DNA of 64,000 nucleotides, from the NCBI GenBank assembly GCA_002493835.1, contig DLAA01000132.1, positions 8,732 to 72,731 of the forward strand, in the 5' to 3' direction. This stretch comes from Lachnospiraceae bacterium UBA7060 (GTDB taxonomy: Bacteria > Bacillota > Clostridia > Lachnospirales > Lachnospiraceae). The position numbers were made by a program, and so were the translations under genes. This document shows, one piece after another, positions 1 through 8,970 of this stretch. Position 1 is the stretch's first letter. Every line of letters starts with the position of its first letter. The notes under the pieces were generated by a model, which saw only the letters and a list, made by a program, of their open reading frames with translations, did no database searches and was not told the origin of the DNA.

Positions 1-59
1 AAAAGGCAGCGTTCTTCGTAATAGGGGAGAGTATATATTTCAGAAGGGGAGGTTTTAGT

Positions 60-506
60 ATGGCTTTATTCAGCGCTTTCGACATCAACGCGTCGGGCAT
101 GACTGCGGAGCGTTTCCGTATGGATACGATTTCCCAGAACGTGGCTAACGCAAATACCACCAGAACGGAGGACGGTACGCCCTACCGCAGAAAGATTGTT
201 GTATTTGAGGAGAGAAATTCACAGACACCTTTTCATCAGGTATTAAACCGGGTGAGGGACCGGTATTCTGGCTCCGGTGTAAAGGTGACTGGTGTATACG
301 AGGACAATGTGACAGAGGGAAATATGGTTTATGATCCCTCCCATCCGGATGCGGATGAGAACGGCTACGTGATGTATCCGAATGTAAATATCATCACGGA
401 ATTCACGAATCTGATTGATGCATCCCGCGCTTATCAGGCAAATTCGACTGCTTTCAGTGCCAGCAAAAACATTGCGACCATGGGGCTGAATATATTGAAT
501 AGTTGA
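60..506 (+). CDS. flgC: Flagellar basal-body rod protein FlgC
   Basis: Proximal rod subunit of the flagellar basal body, 148 residues, the usual size for FlgC. The N-terminus carries the rod/hook signature (residues about 5-35, with SQNVANANTTRT), which forms the coiled-coil core of axial proteins. The C-terminus has the matching amphipathic segment (ITEFTNLIDASRAYQANSTA). It has no signal peptide; it is exported by the flagellar type III system. A purine-rich SD (AAGGGGAGG) ends 7-8 nt before the ATG. It is the first complete gene of the window; flgB should lie just upstream. Identification is very secure. Confidence 0.96.
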   Translation: MALFSAFDINASGMTAERFRMDTISQNVANANTTRTEDGTPYRRKIVVFEERNSQTPFHQVLNRVRDRYSGSGVKVTGVYEDNVTEGNMVYDPSHPDADENGYVMYPNVNIITEFTNLIDASRAYQANSTAFSASKNIATMGLNILNS

Positions 507-598
507 TGAGCAGAATGTTCAATAACGCGTGTTACTAAATGGGAGTATTTATAATTGCGAGTATAAATGATATAGGGGAACGTTTGGAGGGAACAGAA

Positions 599-925
599 AT
601 GGCTTTGGATATTACAGAGTTGTATAACGTGTCTTCAGGTGCGGTCAGAGAGGCTGCCAAGGCGGCACCCACTACCCGCATTGAGGATTATAGAGAAAAT
701 GGCTTTGATGCGATGTTACATACGGCAATCGACAATCTAAATACCACAAACAGCTATCTGTCGGATGCGGAGAATGAGGAGATCAAATGGGCGCTGGGGG
801 AGACGGAGAACCCACATGACCTCGGAATTGCTCTGCAGAAGGCTTACACAGCATTACAATATACGGTAGCAATCAGGGATAAGCTTCTGGAGGCCTACAA
901 GGAATTGATTCAAATGCAGATTTAG
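599..925 (+). CDS. fliE: Flagellar hook-basal body complex protein FliE
   Basis: FliE joins the MS ring to the proximal rod and is an early export substrate. The 108-residue product shows the C-terminal FliE pattern (NPHDLGIALQKAYTALQYTV then RDKLLEAYKEL). An upstream ATG at 539 would add 20 residues, but GGAGG at 587-591 sits 7 nt before the ATG at 599, and FliE is normally about 100 residues, so 599 is chosen. It lies between flgC and fliF exactly as in the Bacillus fla/che operon. The 90-nt gap behind flgC contains no clear promoter. Confidence 0.93.
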   Translation: MALDITELYNVSSGAVREAAKAAPTTRIEDYRENGFDAMLHTAIDNLNTTNSYLSDAENEEIKWALGETENPHDLGIALQKAYTALQYTVAIRDKLLEAYKELIQMQI

Positions 926-972
926 TTCTGTTTAGCATTTAAGAGGGAAATGCCGAAGGGGAGCGGATTGTT

Positions 973-2577
973 GTGGAAAAAATAGTAGAGAAATTAAAAG
1001 AGCTGGGAAATAGAATACTGGAGTGGTGGAATCGTTTCACGGCAAAGCAGAAAACGCTGATTGTTGCTGTTGTGGCGGTACTCATTATCGCGATAGTGGC
1101 GATTGTGACGATGCTGACAAGACCTAAATACACTCTCCTGCGGGAGTGTGAGACGACCAAGGAGGCCGCAGAGGTGCGTGACCTTCTGGAAGGGGAGGAG
1201 CTGACTTACGAAATTTCGGATGACGGACTGATTATACGGGTTCTGGCTGAAGATCTTTCCAAGGCGAATCTGCTGCTTGGCGCCAACAATATTCAGGCGG
1301 CCAGTTATGGGATTGACAATGTGACGGACGGCAGTTTTTCCACTACGGAGACTGACAAAGAGAAAAAATATATCGTTTATTTGGAGAAGCGTCTGGAAAA
1401 TGATGTGCTCACTATGTTCAATGCAATCAAGAACGCTAGAGTGACGCTGAATATTCCTCAGGATGATGGTACGCTGATCGCTCAGGAGCAGGAATCTTAT
1501 GCATGGGTGGTTTTGGAGCTGAAGGACGAGTTTTCACAGGAGAACGCGGCCTATTTGGCGCGCGCAATTGCCACTGCTCTTGGAAATGATACCACGAACA
1601 ATATTGTCATTCTGGATGCTGACAGTAATATGCTGTTTACGGGGGATGAAAACTATTCTGCTTCCGGTATGGCAAACGCTCAGCTGTCAGTGAAAGATCA
1701 GGCAGAAAAAAATGTGATCAACAATGTGCGCAGGGTGATCCTTGGTACGAATGAGTTCGATAATGTGGAGGTATCTCCCAATCTGGTGCTGGACTTTTCA
1801 ACGCAGAACCGGACGGAGCACACTTACACGCCGGCGGACGGACAAACTCAAGGTGTTTTGAGTCATGAGGATATCTTTAATTCCGAGAATGTCAGCGGTG
1901 TGGGCGGCGTGCCGGGAACAGATAGCAATGATGATGATCCCACCTATGTCTTGGAGGATAATTCCAATTCTTCATCTACACAGAGCGAGGAATCCAGGGA
2001 CTATCTGCCAAATGAGACCATTACAACCACGGAGACACCTTCCGGGGTAATCAATTATGGGTCCTCTTCGCTGGCGGCATCTTTGATCCGTTACAATGTA
2101 ATCCGGGAGGAAGATGTGGACGCGCAGGGACTTTTGGATGGCGTGAGCTGGGAAGAGTACAAGCTGGCTAATGCGGCGCGTACCCCCATACAAGTGGAAG
2201 ACAATTTTTATGAGGCGGTGTCCAATGCCACCGGTATTTCGAGGGACAGTATTACTCTGGTAGCCTATAGCGAGAATCTTTTCTTTGATGCGGAGGGTTC
2301 CGCAATTACGGCTACAGATATTTTGCAGATCATACTGATCATTGTAATTCTTGCGCTCCTGGCCTTTGTGGTACTTCGCAGCATGCGCGGCGAGAAGCAC
2401 GAGGAGGAAGAAGAGGAGCTTTCTGTGGAAACTCTCCTGCAGTCCGATGTGCGGCTTGAGGAGATCAGTTCCGAGAATGAGTCCGAGGAGAAGCGGCTTG
2501 TCAATAAATTTGTGGAAGAGAATCCGGAGGTTGCGGCGAATTTGCTGCGCAACTGGTTAAATGAAGACTGGGGGTAG
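973..2577 (+). CDS. fliF: Flagellar MS-ring protein FliF
   Basis: Forms the membrane MS ring on which rod, C ring and export gate assemble. The 534-residue product has a first membrane helix near residues 28-50, the YscJ/FliF ring-building domain, a low-complexity Asn/Asp/Ser/Glu stretch near 310-350, a second helix near 450-472 and an acidic cytoplasmic tail (EEEEEELSVETLL, ending VAANLLRNWLNEDWG) of the kind that binds FliG. The start is a GTG at 973 preceded by AAGGGGAG 9 nt upstream. The stop is 5 nt before fliG, suggesting translational coupling. Confidence 0.96.
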   Translation: MEKIVEKLKELGNRILEWWNRFTAKQKTLIVAVVAVLIIAIVAIVTMLTRPKYTLLRECETTKEAAEVRDLLEGEELTYEISDDGLIIRVLAEDLSKANLLLGANNIQAASYGIDNVTDGSFSTTETDKEKKYIVYLEKRLENDVLTMFNAIKNARVTLNIPQDDGTLIAQEQESYAWVVLELKDEFSQENAAYLARAIATALGNDTTNNIVILDADSNMLFTGDENYSASGMANAQLSVKDQAEKNVINNVRRVILGTNEFDNVEVSPNLVLDFSTQNRTEHTYTPADGQTQGVLSHEDIFNSENVSGVGGVPGTDSNDDDPTYVLEDNSNSSSTQSEESRDYLPNETITTTETPSGVINYGSSSLAASLIRYNVIREEDVDAQGLLDGVSWEEYKLANAARTPIQVEDNFYEAVSNATGISRDSITLVAYSENLFFDAEGSAITATDILQIILIIVILALLAFVVLRSMRGEKHEEEEEELSVETLLQSDVRLEEISSENESEEKRLVNKFVEENPEVAANLLRNWLNEDWG

Positions 2578-2582
2578 GATAA

Positions 2583-3602
2583 ATGGCAGCGAAGGGGACG
2601 GATGATAAGGTCAGTGGTGTCCAGAAAGCGGCTATCCTGATGATTGCTCTTGGGCCGGAAAAGTCTGCGGCGATATTTAAACACCTCAAAGAGGATGAGG
2701 TGGAGGAGCTTACTTTAGAGATTGCCAATACGCGGAGCATTACACCACAGCTTAAGGAGAGTGTAATCAACGAATTTTATCAGGTGTGTCTGGCACAGCA
2801 GTATATTGCGGAGGGCGGTATCAATTACGCGAAAGAGCTTTTGGAGAAGTCTTTCGGCCCCGAGAAAGCGATGGATGTGATCGGCAAGCTGACGGCGTCC
2901 CTGCAGGTGAAGCCTTTTGAGTTCGTGAGAAAGGCGGATGCAGCTCAGCTCCTTAACTTTATTCAGGATGAGCACCCGCAGACAATTGCCCTTATTTTGT
3001 CTTATCTGGCACCGGGGCAGGCAGCCATTATCGTGTCGGCGCTCCCGCCGGACAGACAGGCAGATGTAACGAAACGTATTGCCGTGATGGACCGAACGAG
3101 TCCGGATGTGATCAAGGAAGTGGAGAAGGTTTTGGAATCTAAACTGTCATCCCTGGTAAATCAGGATTACACGATTATCGGCGGCGTGGACGCCGTCGTA
3201 GAGATTTTGAATACGGTGGATCGTGGTACAGAAAAGCATATTATGGAGACGTTGGAGATCGAGGAACCGGAGCTTGCAGACGAGATCAGAAAGAAGATGT
3301 TCGTCTTCGAGGATATTCTGCTTTTGGACGACCGTGCGATTCAGCGTGTGCTGCGTGATGTGGACAATTCCGATCTGGCAATAGCCCTGAAGGGCTCCAA
3401 TGAGGAGGTGCAGAACGCGATCTTTAACAATATGTCTAAACGTCTGGCAGTTATGATAAAGGAAGATATGGAGTTCATGGGACCTGTACGTATGAAGGAC
3501 GTGGAGGAAGCCCAGCAAAAGATTGTAAATATTATTAGAAAACTGGAAGACGCTGCAGAAATTGTTATCTCCAGAGGCGGAGGTGACGAGATCATTGTCT
3601 AA
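2583..3602 (+). CDS. fliG: Flagellar motor switch protein FliG
   Basis: C-ring protein that contacts the stators and sets rotation direction. The 339 residues cover the FliG N (FliF-binding), middle and C-terminal torque domains; EHPQTIALILSYL is the middle-domain EHPQ motif, and the C-terminal region has charged residues (KKMFVFEDILLLDDRAIQRV) that face MotA. It starts 5 nt after fliF and overlaps the predicted fliH start by 8 nt. Nothing unusual was seen. Confidence 0.97.
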   Translation: MAAKGTDDKVSGVQKAAILMIALGPEKSAAIFKHLKEDEVEELTLEIANTRSITPQLKESVINEFYQVCLAQQYIAEGGINYAKELLEKSFGPEKAMDVIGKLTASLQVKPFEFVRKADAAQLLNFIQDEHPQTIALILSYLAPGQAAIIVSALPPDRQADVTKRIAVMDRTSPDVIKEVEKVLESKLSSLVNQDYTIIGGVDAVVEILNTVDRGTEKHIMETLEIEEPELADEIRKKMFVFEDILLLDDRAIQRVLRDVDNSDLAIALKGSNEEVQNAIFNNMSKRLAVMIKEDMEFMGPVRMKDVEEAQQKIVNIIRKLEDAAEIVISRGGGDEIIV

Positions 3603-4485
3603 ACATATCAATAGAAATCTGTACAAGGCCGGCTGGGTAAGGGTAACCGACGAGGAAAAGTGTGTGATAGACAGCAATATGCTTTTGGAGGAGCGTATTG
3701 AGGAATGGGAAAATATACGGAAGGCCAATGCAGCTGCGCTGCCCTCCTTTGACGAGGAAGGGGAAGCGGGAGAACCAGAGTTTGTGAGCGGTCTTGGCGG
3801 CGAAGAGCTGGATGCGCTGTTTAGTGACGGCGATAGCTCTGGCAATATAATCAAGGCACCGGAAACGGCGGGCCCCAGCCTGGAGGAAGTGGAGGCGGAG
3901 GCAGAGCGTATTGTGGCGCAGGCCAGGGCAAAGGCGATGGAGATAGAGACGCAGGCCCGTCATGATGCCGAGATAGAGCGGGCTAATGCTGTCGAGGAGG
4001 GTTCAAGGCAGGGGTATGACGATGGGTATGCTCGGGGTATGTCGGAAGTGGAAGGCATGAAGCGGGAACTGGCTGAGAAAAAGAGACAGCTCGAGGCGGA
4101 GTTTGACGCTCTTTTAGAGGATTTGGAACCAAAGTTTATTGAGACCATCACGGATGTATACAGTCATATTTTTGGCGTGGATTTGTCTGATAACAGGGAT
4201 ATTCTGGTGCATTTGATAGATGCCACACTGCGTAAGGTGGAGAGCAGCAGAACTTTTATCGTGCATGTGTCGGCGGACGATTATCCCTATGTCAATATGC
4301 AGAAGCAGACCCTGATGGAGGGCGCGATAGCCGGCAGGGGGTTAATTGAGATCATAGAGGATATTGCTTTGGGAAAGGGAGACTGTATGATCGAGACAGA
4401 TGGCGGAATTTTTGACTGTGGACTGGGTACACAATTGGACGAACTTACAAGAAAATTGCGAGTGTTATCCTATGAGAAGGTTTGA
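3595..4485 (+). CDS. fliH: Flagellar assembly protein FliH (ATPase stator/regulator)
   Basis: FliH holds and regulates the export ATPase FliI. The 296-residue product begins SKHINRNLYKAGWV, continues with an acidic linker (about 45-95) and a long Ala/Glu/Arg-rich coiled coil (about 100-175), and ends with the FliH/NolV-type domain. An in-frame TTG lies further upstream, but GGAGGTGA at 3579-3586 is 8 nt before the TTG at 3595, so that rare start is preferred; it overlaps the end of fliG by 8 nt. The position between fliG and fliI supports the call. Confidence 0.88.
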   Translation: MSKHINRNLYKAGWVRVTDEEKCVIDSNMLLEERIEEWENIRKANAAALPSFDEEGEAGEPEFVSGLGGEELDALFSDGDSSGNIIKAPETAGPSLEEVEAEAERIVAQARAKAMEIETQARHDAEIERANAVEEGSRQGYDDGYARGMSEVEGMKRELAEKKRQLEAEFDALLEDLEPKFIETITDVYSHIFGVDLSDNRDILVHLIDATLRKVESSRTFIVHVSADDYPYVNMQKQTLMEGAIAGRGLIEIIEDIALGKGDCMIETDGGIFDCGLGTQLDELTRKLRVLSYEKV

Positions 4486-4487
4486 GG

Positions 4488-5816
4488 ATGAATACAGCTA
4501 TCAATTATTATAAATACAGCAGCATAAAAGATGATACTTTTTTCCGGAAAAAGGGCCGGGTGGAGAATGTGGTGGGGCTTACCATCGAATCCGCGGGTCC
4601 CGAGGCGAAGCTGGGAGATCTTTGTATGATATATCCTGTAGGGGACGAATATCCTCCAATTACTGCGGAAGTGGTTGGCTTTAAGGAGCGGAGAACACTT
4701 CTGATGCCCTGTGATAAGACCGATGGGATTGGTTTGGGATGTATGGTAGAAAATACAGGAAATCCTTTGACAGTGCCTGTCAGCGATGATCTTCTGGGAA
4801 AAGTTCTTGACGGCCTGGGCAGGATTGACGGCGAGTATCTGCCGGGTGTACCTTACAGCGTGGAAGCGCAGCCTCCGGATGCTATGAGCAGAAAGATTAT
4901 TGCGGATGTGCTTCCTCTTGGTGTGAAGGCCATAGATGGGTTAATGACTGTTGGAAAAGGGCAGCGTATTGGCATCTTTGCAGGATCTGGCGTGGGAAAA
5001 TCTACATTGATGGGAATGTTTGCAAGAAATACCAAAGCGGATATCAATGTGATCGCTCTGATTGGTGAGCGGGGCAGAGAGGTACGGGAATTTGTGGAGA
5101 GAGATCTGGGAGAGGAAGGCATGCGCCGCTCAGTGGTAGTGGTAGCTACCTCGGACAAATCGGCTCTCGAAAGAAACAAGGCGGCAAAGACCGCCTGCGC
5201 GATTGCGGAGTATTTCCGTGATCAGGGTAAGGATGTGCTTTTGATGATGGATTCCCTGACCCGTTTTTCCATGGCACAGCGCGAGATTGGGCTTGCCAGC
5301 GGAGAGCCGCCGGTTTCAAGAGGATATCCCCCCAGTGTTTACTCGGAGATGCCGCGTCTTTTGGAGCGTGCAGGCTGTGCGGCAGTGGGATCCATCACCG
5401 GACTTTATACAGTGCTGGTGGACGGTGATGATATGAATGAGCCTATTACCGATACAGCCAGAAGTATTCTGGATGGGCACATCATGTTAAACAGAAAACT
5501 GGCGCACCAAAATCATTACCCTGCAATTGATGTGCTGCAGAGCATTTCCAGATGCATGAGTCAGATTGTAAATAAAGAACATAAGACTCTTGCAGGGAAG
5601 CTTAAGAATGTGCTCGCCACTTACAGTGACGCGGAGGATTTGATCAATATCGGCGCCTATAAAAGTGGAAGCAATAAAAATATCGACTATGCCATCCAGA
5701 AGATTGATGCTGTCAATGATTTTTTGATGCAGGATGTGGATTCTAAATATGATTATGAGGAAGCCGTGGATATGCTGCGGGAGCTTTTTGCGCAAGCGGA
5801 TGAGGATGCAGAGTAA
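4488..5816 (+). CDS. fliI: Flagellum-specific export ATPase FliI
   Basis: Hexameric F1-beta-like ATPase that energises unfolding and delivery of export substrates. The 442-residue product has Walker A (GSGVGKST, about 166-173), Walker B (DVLLMMDSLTRF) and the ERGREVREF segment of the type III ATPase family. The ATG at 4488 is chosen because AGAAGG ends 7 nt upstream; a TTG two codons earlier is the alternative. It follows fliH after 2 nt and precedes fliJ, the usual ATPase set. Confidence 0.97.
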   Translation: MNTAINYYKYSSIKDDTFFRKKGRVENVVGLTIESAGPEAKLGDLCMIYPVGDEYPPITAEVVGFKERRTLLMPCDKTDGIGLGCMVENTGNPLTVPVSDDLLGKVLDGLGRIDGEYLPGVPYSVEAQPPDAMSRKIIADVLPLGVKAIDGLMTVGKGQRIGIFAGSGVGKSTLMGMFARNTKADINVIALIGERGREVREFVERDLGEEGMRRSVVVVATSDKSALERNKAAKTACAIAEYFRDQGKDVLLMMDSLTRFSMAQREIGLASGEPPVSRGYPPSVYSEMPRLLERAGCAAVGSITGLYTVLVDGDDMNEPITDTARSILDGHIMLNRKLAHQNHYPAIDVLQSISRCMSQIVNKEHKTLAGKLKNVLATYSDAEDLINIGAYKSGSNKNIDYAIQKIDAVNDFLMQDVDSKYDYEEAVDMLRELFAQADEDAE

Positions 5817-5829
5817 GAGGTGACCAGCC

Positions 5830-6294
5830 ATGGCAAAGTTCAGATACAGGATGCAAAGCATTCTAAATATCAAATATCAGTTCGAGACGCAGGCAAAGAT
5901 GGAGGTCGGCAGGGCACAGATGCGTCTTAATGAGGAGCAGGATAAGCTGCAGAACCTGATTGACAGAAAAGCCGCTTATCTTGAGGAGGGCCGGCAGATA
6001 CGCAAGAAGGCTCTCAAAGTAAATGATCTGCGGGATAACCGCAACGCTATGCTTATTATGGATGAGCTGATTGCAGCACAGCGGTTTGAGGTGAGAAAGG
6101 CCGAGAAGGCGCTGGAGGCCGCGCGGGCAAAATTAACACAGATCATGCAGGAACGCAAGATGCACGAAAAGCTCAAAGAAAAAGCCTTGGTTCAATTCCT
6201 AGAGGAGGAGAAGGCGGCCGAAGCCAAAGTGGTTGACGAGCTTACAAGCTACACCTATGGACAGCGTGGAAAGGAAAATGGGAATGGCAGCTGA
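5830..6294 (+). CDS. fliJ: Flagellar export protein FliJ
   Basis: Central stalk-like chaperone-escort of the FliI ATPase. The 154-residue protein is almost wholly helical and charged, consistent with the two-stranded antiparallel coiled coil of FliJ: the N-terminal pattern KFRYRMQSILNIKYQFETQA is characteristic, and long heptad-rich segments follow (about 20-140). It lies 13 nt after fliI and its end overlaps the next gene by about 11 nt. Confidence 0.92.
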   Translation: MAKFRYRMQSILNIKYQFETQAKMEVGRAQMRLNEEQDKLQNLIDRKAAYLEEGRQIRKKALKVNDLRDNRNAMLIMDELIAAQRFEVRKAEKALEAARAKLTQIMQERKMHEKLKEKALVQFLEEEKAAEAKVVDELTSYTYGQRGKENGNGS

Positions 6295-7165
6295 AGCAAT
6301 GAATGCGGGTATGCAACCCCCTCTTGATGCAGATGAGGAAAAAAAGAGGTTAAAGGAAGAAAAGAAGAAGCTTAAGGCAGACAAAAAGGCCCAGAAAAAG
6401 GAAGCTAAACAGCGCGCCAAGGAGCTTTCCGAGCAGGAGGAGCGACTTGACGATGATGGAGGCGGCATATCTGTTTTTTTTGTAACACTTGTTATTGTTA
6501 TTATCTGGGTAGCGATTCTTTGTCTGTTGATTAAGCTGGACGTGGGCGGTTTCGGATCAGGCGTGCTGGCGCCTCTTCTCAAGGATGTGCCGGTAGTCAA
6601 TAAGATTCTGCCTGAAGATAAGACAACTACTGTCGATGAGGAGGATTCCTACGGCGGCTATACAAGCCTGCGGGAAGCGGTTGATTACATAAAGGAGCTG
6701 GAGCTGCAGCTGGAGGATGCGCAGGCGGCGAGCTCAGTGGATTCTGAGGAGATGGCAGAGCTTCGAGCGGAAAATGAGAGACTGCAGACTTTTGAGGATG
6801 CCCAAGTGGAATTTGAACGCATCAAGACAGAATTTTATGAGGAAGTTGTCTATGCCGAAAACGGACCAGGTCCGGAGGAGTACCAGAAGTATTATCAGAC
6901 GATTGATCCGACTACGGCAGAATATTTGTACAAACAGGTGGTACAGCAGCAGGAGACAGATCAGGAGATTAAGGACTATGCGCAGGCGTACGCGGAGATG
7001 AAACCGGCTCAGGCGGCAGCAATTTTTGAGGCGATGACAGACGATCTGGATTTGGCAGCCAAGATTCTTGACCAGATGAGCGCGGAGGATAGAGGAAAGA
7101 TTCTTGGAGCAATGGATGCGGAGACAGCGGCGAGACTGACTAGAATTATGGATCCTGATTATTGA
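6284..7165 (+). CDS. MotE-like flagellar protein with MgtE-N domain
   Basis: A 293-residue bitopic protein: a lysine/glutamate-rich cytoplasmic coil (about 15-50), one membrane helix near 65-87 (VTLVIVIIWVAILCLLI), a periplasm-side coiled coil (about 130-190) and a C-terminal MgtE-N-like helical domain (MKPAQAAAIFEAM, then ILDQMSAEDRGKILGAMD). This fits the MotE/YlxF family encoded between fliJ and fliK in Firmicutes, whose role is thought to be in motor or stator stability. Candidate starts are 6257, 6278 and 6284; AAAGG near 6270-6274 favours 6284. It overlaps the fliJ end. The family is clear, the exact function is inferred. Confidence 0.8.
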   Translation: MAAEAMNAGMQPPLDADEEKKRLKEEKKKLKADKKAQKKEAKQRAKELSEQEERLDDDGGGISVFFVTLVIVIIWVAILCLLIKLDVGGFGSGVLAPLLKDVPVVNKILPEDKTTTVDEEDSYGGYTSLREAVDYIKELELQLEDAQAASSVDSEEMAELRAENERLQTFEDAQVEFERIKTEFYEEVVYAENGPGPEEYQKYYQTIDPTTAEYLYKQVVQQQETDQEIKDYAQAYAEMKPAQAAAIFEAMTDDLDLAAKILDQMSAEDRGKILGAMDAETAARLTRIMDPDY

Positions 7166-7193
7166 GTCTCATGTGATAAGTGACTTTTGGAAA

Positions 7194-7349
7194 CGGCTTA
7201 ATGAAAAGCCGCAGTATGCCGATATATATCATGTGGGAAACCACATGTTATATTATATATGCACACGGACATCCAAATGAAAATGTCAACAAGCTGACGG
7301 GTGCCCGGCGCATGAGCAGAGGCAGAGAAATCTTCCCTGCTCGATTTTT
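7194..7349 (+). promoter_or_regulatory. Cluster of three hairpins before fliK
   Basis: The 225-nt gap ahead of fliK is the longest in the early operon and holds three hairpins. (1) CGGCTT/AAGCCG, 7194-7199 with 7206-7211. (2) CATGTGG-GAAA-CCACATG, 7230-7247, with a GNRA tetraloop and an AT-rich extension of the stem. (3) GAGCAG/CTGCTC, 7314-7319 with 7337-7342, extended by GG/CC and capped by an AGA-GAAA-TCT loop, then GATTTTTA. The third resembles an intrinsic terminator with a short T tract. A control point or processing site for fliK is an inference. Confidence 0.55.
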
Positions 7350-7390
7350 AGAGTACCTTGAAAATTTCAGAAAGGAGGAAAGAGCAAGGA

Positions 7391-8944
7391 ATGACGGTAA
7401 ACAATGTAAATGCCCTGCAGACTTTAGGCGCCGTGCAGGGAAGCCAGACATCTGTGAAACCGGAGGAGGCTGTGCAGGAGCGTTTCGACAAACTTATGGC
7501 CAAGATGGGAGATCAGCTTACCAAGATGAAGCAGCCACCGGCAGCCAAGACAGCACCGCAGGTTCCGAATCAGAATGCAGTGCAGAATGCCCAGGAATCG
7601 GTCCAGACAAAGGATACTGTCGGAGAGGAAGAAGTTGAGCAGACTGACACTGTGGAGGAGACCGAGGATGTAAAAACATCTGCGGATGATGCCAAAGATG
7701 CGGTGGAGCAGGATGGCGGCAAGACAGTGGAGACACGAGATGACAGTGTACAGGATACCGAGACCCAGGAGACTGTGGAGAGGGCAGCGGAAGAGTTAGT
7801 TCAGGAGATTGCCGATGTGATGGACATTCCCCTTGAAAAAGTGGAAGAAGTCATGGAAACTCTTGGGCTCACAGCCATTGATTTGTTTGATCCCGCCAAT
7901 CTAAAACAACTGTTATTGAATTTGACAGAGAGTACGGATGAGATGGCGCTGGTGACCGATGAGACGCTTTACGGTAATCTGCAGGAGATTTTCCGTACTG
8001 TGCGGGATATTCAGGGAACTTTGCAGGAAGAACTGGGACTGAATGAGGAAGAGCTGAAGGTGCTGATGGAACAGATCAGCGAAGAACAGAAACAGCCTGC
8101 AGAGGCAGGGCAGCCCGCGGTGGAAAAAGAACAGACAGCTCTGACAGCTGAAACGGAGGGGCTTACAGGAAAAGAGCCTGAGGTAAGTGTGGAAGGAATG
8201 AAAGATTATACAGTGTCCGTACAGAAGGAGAGCGGCACCGTACAGGTCAAGGTGACGGTGGATGATCAAAGCGGTACGAAGCATGTCAGTGAACAGCTTA
8301 CAGACACGGCAAAGCCTGAGACACAGCCTGTTCTGAAGAAAGAGACTATGGCAGATATGGGACATAAGGGAGAGAGCCAGGCGGGAGAACAGAATGCGGC
8401 CAATCCTTTTATGCACCAACTTTCTGCGGACACAGAAAAGGTAGAAACGCCGGTGGAGCGGCCGGTATACATGCAGCCCGAGACGAACCAGATTATGGAT
8501 CAGATCGTGGAGTATATGAAGATTAATATTAAGCCTGAAACACAGGAGCTGGAGATGCAGCTGCATCCCGCAAGCTTGGGCACAGTACATGTACAGATTG
8601 CAGCTAAGGACGGCGTCATCACAGCACAGTTTGCCGCGCAGAACGAAACAGTGAAAACAGTTTTGGAAACGCAGATGATTCAGCTGAAAGAGCAGTTTGA
8701 AGAGCAGGGCATCAAGGTGGAGGCTGTGGAGGTCACAGTTGCAAACCACGGGTTTGGTGAACAGTTTAATAACGGACAGGAAGCGGCGGATCAGCAGCGG
8801 GAAACCGCAAAGAAAGGCACACGAAGGATCAATCTGAACTTGGAAGAACTGGAGGAAGATGGTTTGGAGGCGCTTGATGATTCGGAGAAAATTGCGGTGG
8901 AGATGATGCGGGCAAACGGCAGTACGGTAAATTATACCGTGTAG
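7391..8944 (+). CDS. fliK: Flagellar hook-length control protein FliK
   Basis: Secreted molecular ruler that sets hook length and switches export specificity through FlhB. The 517-residue product has a low-complexity Gln/Glu/Thr-rich N-terminal and middle region and the C-terminal Flg_hook domain (about 385-465: LEMQLHPASLGTVHVQI, then QFAAQNETVKTVL). The ATG at 7391 follows AAAGGAGGAA; an upstream in-frame ATG at 7358 is less well placed. The basic C-terminal tail (AKKGTRRINLNLEELEED) is unremarkable. It precedes flgD, the hook cap, as expected. Confidence 0.9.
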   Translation: MTVNNVNALQTLGAVQGSQTSVKPEEAVQERFDKLMAKMGDQLTKMKQPPAAKTAPQVPNQNAVQNAQESVQTKDTVGEEEVEQTDTVEETEDVKTSADDAKDAVEQDGGKTVETRDDSVQDTETQETVERAAEELVQEIADVMDIPLEKVEEVMETLGLTAIDLFDPANLKQLLLNLTESTDEMALVTDETLYGNLQEIFRTVRDIQGTLQEELGLNEEELKVLMEQISEEQKQPAEAGQPAVEKEQTALTAETEGLTGKEPEVSVEGMKDYTVSVQKESGTVQVKVTVDDQSGTKHVSEQLTDTAKPETQPVLKKETMADMGHKGESQAGEQNAANPFMHQLSADTEKVETPVERPVYMQPETNQIMDQIVEYMKINIKPETQELEMQLHPASLGTVHVQIAAKDGVITAQFAAQNETVKTVLETQMIQLKEQFEEQGIKVEAVEVTVANHGFGEQFNNGQEAADQQRETAKKGTRRINLNLEELEEDGLEALDDSEKIAVEMMRANGSTVNYTV

Positions 8945-8970
8945 ATGAAAAGACAGAGAGGAGTGAAAAT

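Noticed and set aside
2..58. Possible 3' end of flgB (frame ending in TAG at 56-58)
   Set aside because: Only about 18 codons are visible and another frame stops earlier (TAA at 19-21); not enough to choose or name it, although flgB is expected here.
7180..7638. Open frame before and inside the start of fliK
   Set aside because: It lies in the hairpin region, then overlaps fliK in another frame, has no SD and its residues look non-coding.
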